64,000 nt of DNA from assembly GCF_007004135.1 (NCBI RefSeq), contig NZ_VJMG01000069.1:1-64000 (forward strand). The letters run 5' to 3'. Positions 59,922 through 64,000 of this stretch are shown in pieces (the stretch's first letter is position 1; each line of letters starts with the position of its first letter). Below the pieces are notes generated by a model. The model saw nothing but the letters and a program-made list of their open reading frames with translations. It made no database searches and was not told the origin of the DNA. This DNA comes from Affinirhizobium straminoryzae (GTDB lineage: Bacteria; Pseudomonadota; Alphaproteobacteria; Rhizobiales; Rhizobiaceae). Position numbers and translations under genes: made by a program.

Positions 59922-61028
59922 ATGGATAGCGCCCAGCTGAAGCCCGTTCCCCGCCCCGGAATCCTGGATATCGCCGCTTATGTGCCGGGCAAGGAACATG
60001 CGCCGGGTGTCGCGCGCGTCTTCAAGCTCTCCTCCAACGAGACCCCGCTCGGCGCAAGCCCGAAGGCGCTCGATGCCTTCCGCCAGGCGGCCGGCCATCT
60101 CGAAATCTATCCCGACGGTCAGGCGATCGAACTGCGCACCGCGATTGCCGAAACCCACCGGCTGAACATCGCCAACATTCTCTGCGGCAACGGTTCCGAT
60201 GAACTGCTCGGCCTGCTTTGCCATGTCTATCTCGGCGCCGGTGACGAGGCGATCATCACCGAGCATGGATTCCTCGTCTACAAGATCCAGATCATGGGCG
60301 CCGGTGCGACCCCGGTGACGGTGAAGGAACAGGAGTGCCGGGTCGATGTGGATGCCATTCTGGCGGCCGTGACGCCGAAGACGAAGATGGTGTTCATCGC
60401 CAATCCCGGCAACCCGACCGGCACCTATGTGCCGGCCGCCGAGGTGCGCCGCCTGCATGCCGGCCTGCCAAAGAACGTCATCCTCGTGCTCGACGCGGCC
60501 TATGCCGAATATGTGCGTGAAAACGATTACGAATCCGGCATCGAGCTTGTGTCTTCGGCGCAGAATGTCGTGATGACGCGCACCTTCTCCAAGGTCTACG
60601 GGCTTGCGGCGCTGCGCATCGGCTGGATGTATGGCCCTGTCGACATTCTGGACGCGCTGAACCGCGTGCGCGGCCCCTTCAACCTCAACGCGCCGGCCAT
60701 TTCCGCCGGTGCCGCCGCGATCCGCGACCAGGATTTCATCGGCAAGGCCGTGGCGCACAACCAGCTTTGGCTGGCCAAGCTGACGCAGGCCTTCGAATCC
60801 TTCGGCCTCAAGGTCACGCCGTCGGTCACCAACTTCCTGCTGATCCATTTCCCCGACGTGGATGGCAAGCGGGCGCCGGAGGCCGATGATTTCCTGACCA
60901 GCCGCGGCTTCATCCTGCGCGCCGTCAGGGGCTATGGCTTCCCGAATGCGCTGCGCATGACGGTGGGCTCGGAAGAGGCCAATCGCGGCGTGATCGAGGC
61001 TCTCGGCGAGTTTATGAGCAAGGCATGA
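59922..61028 (+). CDS. hisC: histidinol-phosphate aminotransferase
   Basis: 368-residue PLP class II aminotransferase. It acts in histidine synthesis (and on aromatic keto acids in some bacteria; its gene is paired with tyrC here, so a role in tyrosine/phenylalanine transamination is possible). PLP Lys224 is in TRTFSKVYGLAALRIGW; NPGNPTGTYVP and the C-terminal RxxxxxGFPNALRMTVG arginine are present. Start taken at ATG 59922 with gaagg upstream; ATG 59892 is an alternative. tyrC overlaps by 4 bases. Confidence 0.93.
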   Translation: MDSAQLKPVPRPGILDIAAYVPGKEHAPGVARVFKLSSNETPLGASPKALDAFRQAAGHLEIYPDGQAIELRTAIAETHRLNIANILCGNGSDELLGLLCHVYLGAGDEAIITEHGFLVYKIQIMGAGATPVTVKEQECRVDVDAILAAVTPKTKMVFIANPGNPTGTYVPAAEVRRLHAGLPKNVILVLDAAYAEYVRENDYESGIELVSSAQNVVMTRTFSKVYGLAALRIGWMYGPVDILDALNRVRGPFNLNAPAISAGAAAIRDQDFIGKAVAHNQLWLAKLTQAFESFGLKVTPSVTNFLLIHFPDVDGKRAPEADDFLTSRGFILRAVRGYGFPNALRMTVGSEEANRGVIEALGEFMSKA

Positions 61029-61954
61029 GTGGCATTCTGTTCGACCGTATCACGCTGATCGGCATCGGCCTGATCGGATCCTCCATCGCGCGCGACATCC
61101 GGGACAAGGGCCTGGCTGGCGAGGTGGTGATCTCCACCCGCAGCGAAACGACGCTGAAGCGCGCCGAGGAACTGGGGCTTGGCGATCGCTATCTAACCTC
61201 CGCCGCCGAGGCGGTGAAGGGGGCGGATCTGGTGATCGTCTCGGTGCCGGTCGGTTCGTCCGGCATGGTCGCCGAGCAGATCGCGCCGCACCTGAAGCCG
61301 GGCGCCATCCTCACCGATGTCGGTTCCACCAAGGCCTCCGTCATCGCGCAGATGCAGCCGCATGTGCCGGAAGGCGTGCATTTCATCCCCGGCCACCCGC
61401 TGGCGGGCACGGAAAAATCCGGTCCGGATGCCGGCTTTTCCGGCCTGTTCAAGGGGCGCTGGTGCATCTTCACGCCGCTGCCGGACACCGATCCGGAGGC
61501 GCTCTCACGACTTCGCGATTTCTGGGCGGCACTCGGCTCCCGGATCGACGAGATGGACCCGCTGCATCACGACAAGGTGCTGGCGATCGTCTCGCACCTG
61601 CCGCACATCATTGCCTATAACATCGTCGGCACGGCCGACGACCTGGAGACGGTGACGGAATCGGAAGTCATCAAGTATTCCGCCTCCGGTTTCCGCGATT
61701 TCACCCGTCTGGCGGCCTCCGATCCCACCATGTGGCGGGATATCTGCATGCACAACAAGGATGCCATCCTGGAAATGCTGGCGCGCTTTTCGGAGGATCT
61801 CTCCTCCCTGCAGCGGGCGATCCGCTGGGGCGAGGGCGACAAGCTGTTCGAGCTATTCTCGCGCACCCGCACCATCCGTCGCTCGATCGTCGAGGCGGGC
61901 CAGGACGTGGATGCACCGGACTTCGGCCGCCACGCGCTGGACCCCAAGAACTGA
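61025..61954 (+). CDS. tyrC: prephenate/arogenate dehydrogenase
   Basis: 309-residue NAD(P)-dependent dehydrogenase for tyrosine synthesis. The Rossmann motif reads GIGLIGSSIARDI; HPLAGTEKSGPDA is the catalytic substrate-binding loop. The helical C-terminal domain has MDPLHHDKVLAIVSHLPHIIAY. ATGA overlap with hisC suggests translational coupling. It is convergent with the DUF2125 gene. Confidence 0.94.
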   Translation: MSGILFDRITLIGIGLIGSSIARDIRDKGLAGEVVISTRSETTLKRAEELGLGDRYLTSAAEAVKGADLVIVSVPVGSSGMVAEQIAPHLKPGAILTDVGSTKASVIAQMQPHVPEGVHFIPGHPLAGTEKSGPDAGFSGLFKGRWCIFTPLPDTDPEALSRLRDFWAALGSRIDEMDPLHHDKVLAIVSHLPHIIAYNIVGTADDLETVTESEVIKYSASGFRDFTRLAASDPTMWRDICMHNKDAILEMLARFSEDLSSLQRAIRWGEGDKLFELFSRTRTIRRSIVEAGQDVDAPDFGRHALDPKN

Positions 61955-61968
61955 TTGTCCGGCTGCTC

Positions 61969-61987
61969 GTCCCCGCCCGGCGGGGAC
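61969..61987. terminator. hairpin between convergent tyrC and DUF2125 genes
   Basis: Perfect 8-bp GC stem (gtccccgc 61969-61976 with gcggggac 61980-61987) with a 3-base loop; no T-run, so only a possible bidirectional terminator. Confidence 0.4.
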
Positions 61988-61993
61988 CAGGCC

Positions 61994-63001
61994 TCAGAGC
62001 GGCGGAATCTCGCCCACCGCGATGAAGCCGCCGACGAGGATCTTGCCGCGGTTGAGCGTTACGTCGAGGCGGGCGCTGTCGCCGCCGCCGGTCAGTGCCG
62101 ACAGCATCCTCGAAGCGGTGTCGATGGTCTTGGCAAGCTGCGGGAAATTGCCCGAGAGACGTTCGCGCCAGGCTCCGATTTTCTGCACCTCCAGCTTCAG
62201 CTTGCCGGACAGCCGGCCCTGCTCGTCAATGGCGATCGGGCCGCTGATACTGAGGATCTGGCCGTCGCCGAGATCGACACCGAGCTGGCGGATCTCTCCC
62301 TTCGAGCCGTAAAGGCCCGTACCGGTCTCGTCATGCCCTTCCAGCAGTCCCGCCTTGCCGGCGACCGTCACATCGGCCACGGCGGTGAAGCGCGGGATCT
62401 GCAGCGGCAGGCCTCGGGCGACAAGATCCGTGTTGCGCAGCGTCACCGCAGCATCGAGATCCGCACCGTTCTGGCGGGCATGCACCTCCGTCTGTTCGAC
62501 CTTGAGGTCGAAGGCCTGGCCTGTCTGCGAGGAGGTGATGGCCGAGGCAAGGCCCTTGATGACTGTCGAGCTGCGCTCCACGCCGCCAGCCTTGGTTTGC
62601 AGGCTGGCCTGCAGGTCGGCCCATTGCGCGGTGACGGAGAGGCCGTTGCCGGTGCGCAGTTCCGAGGGACCATCCAGTTCCCAGACAATATGGTTTGGCG
62701 CATAGACCTGGGCTGCCGAACGCAGCGCCCCGAAGCTCGCGGAAATGCCCTTGGCGCTGTCGTCCACCGTAACCTTGGAGCAGAACAGGCCGATGCGGAA
62801 GGGATAGCCGCGATAGGTCGCGTCGGCGCAGTCGGCGGTCACGCCATGGTCCTGCTGCTTGCCGAGTGCGGTCAGCGTATTGGTCTTCAGGGTGGCTGCC
62901 GCATAGAACCAGCCAGCGGTATAGAGCGCGATGACCAGGACGATCAGCGCCGCCAGGGCCAAAATTTTTGCAGAAACGCCGCTTCGGCTTGACGCTGCCA
63001 T
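61994..63001 (-). CDS. DUF2125 domain membrane-anchored protein
   Basis: 335-residue protein with one N-terminal membrane anchor (about residues 14-36) and a large periplasmic beta-rich domain with YPFRIGLFC (conserved GYPFR motif) and VARGLPLQIP. DUF2125 proteins are alphaproteobacterial and of unknown function, with remote likeness to AsmA-type chaperones. Start at ATG 63001 is supported by ggag 8 bases upstream; a TTG four codons upstream is less likely. Confidence 0.82.
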   Translation of the reverse strand: MAASSRSGVSAKILALAALIVLVIALYTAGWFYAAATLKTNTLTALGKQQDHGVTADCADATYRGYPFRIGLFCSKVTVDDSAKGISASFGALRSAAQVYAPNHIVWELDGPSELRTGNGLSVTAQWADLQASLQTKAGGVERSSTVIKGLASAITSSQTGQAFDLKVEQTEVHARQNGADLDAAVTLRNTDLVARGLPLQIPRFTAVADVTVAGKAGLLEGHDETGTGLYGSKGEIRQLGVDLGDGQILSISGPIAIDEQGRLSGKLKLEVQKIGAWRERLSGNFPQLAKTIDTASRMLSALTGGGDSARLDVTLNRGKILVGGFIAVGEIPPL

Positions 63002-63050
63002 GATGTTCTCCAATGGTGCTCGTTCGAGTGCGTGCGGTTTGGCGTGGGAT

Positions 63051-63596
63051 ATGGACGAATTTTGGGTGTTTGGCTACGGCTCCCTGATGTGGAATCCGGG
63101 CTTTGACTATGAAATGCGGGTGGGAGCACTGGCCAGGGGCTATCGCCGATCTCTCTGTGTCCGTTCCTTCGTCCACCGCGGTACGCCCGAACGTCCGGGT
63201 CTGGTGCTGGGGCTCGACCGTGGCGGCTCCTGCCGCGGCGTGGCCTTCCGGGTGGCCGACGGGAAGCGCGAGGCGGTGCTGGATTACCTGCGCGCGCGCG
63301 AACTCGTTACCCATGTTTATCTCGAGCGACAACTGTCCGTGCTGCTGGAGGATGGGCGTCCGGTCCGGGCCGTGGGCTATGTGGTGGACCGCAGCCATTC
63401 GCAATATGGCGGCGCGCTCACTGTGGAGGAGGCCGCGCGGATCGTGCAGGTCTCCCACGGCCAGTCCGGCCCGAACGATGCCTATGTTGCCAATACCGTT
63501 GCCCATCTCAAGGAGATGGGCATTCGCGATCACTGGCTGGAAGGGGTTGCGGCGCGTGTTGCCGACCTTCAGGCGCGCACGGTAGCGGTTGCCTGA
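63051..63596 (+). CDS. gamma-glutamylcyclotransferase (ChaC-like)
   Basis: 181-residue protein of the GGCT/ChaC fold. The conserved FGYGSLMWNPGF motif is at residues 7-18, followed by the central segment CRGVAFRV and YLERQL with a conserved Glu. ChaC-type enzymes degrade glutathione to 5-oxoproline and Cys-Gly. Divergent from the DUF2125 gene by 49 bases. Its 3' end overlaps the convergent acyltransferase gene by 28 bases. Confidence 0.88.
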   Translation: MDEFWVFGYGSLMWNPGFDYEMRVGALARGYRRSLCVRSFVHRGTPERPGLVLGLDRGGSCRGVAFRVADGKREAVLDYLRARELVTHVYLERQLSVLLEDGRPVRAVGYVVDRSHSQYGGALTVEEAARIVQVSHGQSGPNDAYVANTVAHLKEMGIRDHWLEGVAARVADLQARTVAVA

Positions 63597-64000
63597 TCCT
63601 TCAGCTCCGCCACCCGCTTGGCGGCTGTCGGCGGCAGCGGCAGGTGCGGATTGGCCGCCACCTCGTCCAGCAGCAACTGATCGCTCGCCGTCTCCAGCGT
63701 CTCCACCAGCCGCGCAAAGAAGGCATCCGGGTCGAGTCCGGGCTCGATGGCGGGCAGGATGCGGACGCGGAAATGGCCGGGATAGCGCAGGGTGCTGCGG
63801 CGCGGCCAGAACAGGCCGGGATGCAGCACGATCGGCACCACCGGGACCTGTGTATCACGATAGATGCGGGCAATGCCGTAGCGATAGGCGGGCTCGGCGC
63901 CCGGCGGACGGCGTGTGCCTTCCGGATAGATAATCAGCTGCCGGCCATTGTCCATCTCGATCTTCGTGCGGCGCATCACCTCCACCATCACCTTGCCGCG
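63569..64000 (-). CDS. lysophospholipid acyltransferase (PlsC family), 5' end cut by the window
   Basis: C-terminal 143 codons of a 1-acylglycerol-3-phosphate acyltransferase. Motif III IIYPEGTRR and a downstream VPVVPIVLHPG strand are intact; the catalytic NHxxxxD motif would lie upstream of the window end. The protein incorporates the second acyl chain in phospholipid synthesis. It continues in frame to position 64000, so the start is missing. Its 3' end overlaps the chaC-like gene on the opposite strand. Confidence 0.88.
   Translation of the reverse strand, partial: RGKVMVEVMRRTKIEMDNGRQLIIYPEGTRRPPGAEPAYRYGIARIYRDTQVPVVPIVLHPGLFWPRRSTLRYPGHFRVRILPAIEPGLDPDAFFARLVETLETASDQLLLDEVAANPHLPLPPTAAKRVAELKDQATATVRA

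Overview
The window reads as chromosomal DNA of a GC-rich alphaproteobacterium, most likely Hyphomicrobiales/Rhizobiaceae. The evidence is protein resemblance, the aerobic cobaltochelatase genes cobS-cobT, an ALA-synthase-type hemA, a short-chain acyl-CoA regulator next to pccB, an exoD family gene, and RIME-like GC-rich intergenic palindromes. I see no transposase, integrase cassette, phage module or CRISPR array. The content is core and niche metabolism with small toxin-antitoxin type loci scattered in one stretch.

Layout. 1-6.0 kb: formate oxidation (fdsA, fdhD, fdsD) followed by an oxalate/formate-type MFS transporter. 6.0-7.5 kb: an asparaginase and a lone cheW, both on the minus strand. 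7.7-15.9 kb: a minus-strand tamA-tamB pair; TamB is 2057 residues long and carries seven tandem repeats of about 106 residues. 16.0-20.4 kb: a glycine-zipper lipoprotein, then a coxS-coxL-coxM molybdenum hydroxylase of the form II (AYRGAGR) type, ending in a strong terminator. 20.4-23.0 kb: hemA behind a perfect FNR/FixK box, then a beta-lactamase-fold serine hydrolase.

23.0-34.0 kb is the propionyl-CoA to succinyl-CoA block: pccR (divergent regulator), pccB, pccA and methylmalonyl-CoA mutase. Interleaved with these are a DUF4160/DUF2442 pair, a YghU-like glutathione transferase, two tandem paralogous unknown proteins, a RIME-like inverted repeat, a solitary ParD-like antitoxin, and a complete mqsR-mqsA pair with its own palindromic operator. 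34.0-43.7 kb: dxr, an FAD monooxygenase, a small hypothetical, exoD, tRNA-Arg(CCT), an M20 amidohydrolase, a D,D-carboxypeptidase, a His-rich CobW GTPase, tusA and an L,D-transpeptidase lipoprotein. 43.8-49.2 kb: accA, xerD and a 50-residue membrane protein on the minus strand, divergent from aroK-aroB-hlyC/corC. 49.2-53.3 kb: bolA, an unusual J-domain protein, cobS and cobT. 53.3-64.0 kb: mixed housekeeping genes (phytase-like esterase, P-loop kinase, queuosine-precursor transporter, rpmB, DUF3108, EamA exporter, cupin, gloB, methyltransferase, hisC, tyrC, DUF2125, ChaC-like cyclotransferase, and a PlsC acyltransferase cut by the window end).

Working together: CobS/CobT contribute to cobalamin, the cofactor of the mutase in the same window. 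PccR probably senses acyl-CoA and acts at a TTTGC/GCAAA cluster between pccR and pccB. HemA is probably induced at low oxygen. AroK/AroB, HisC and TyrC cover steps of aromatic amino acid and histidine synthesis. Several pairs are tightly coupled by stop/start overlaps (tamA-tamB, the 50-aa protein-xerD, aroK-aroB, aroB-hlyC, cupin-gloB, hisC-tyrC).
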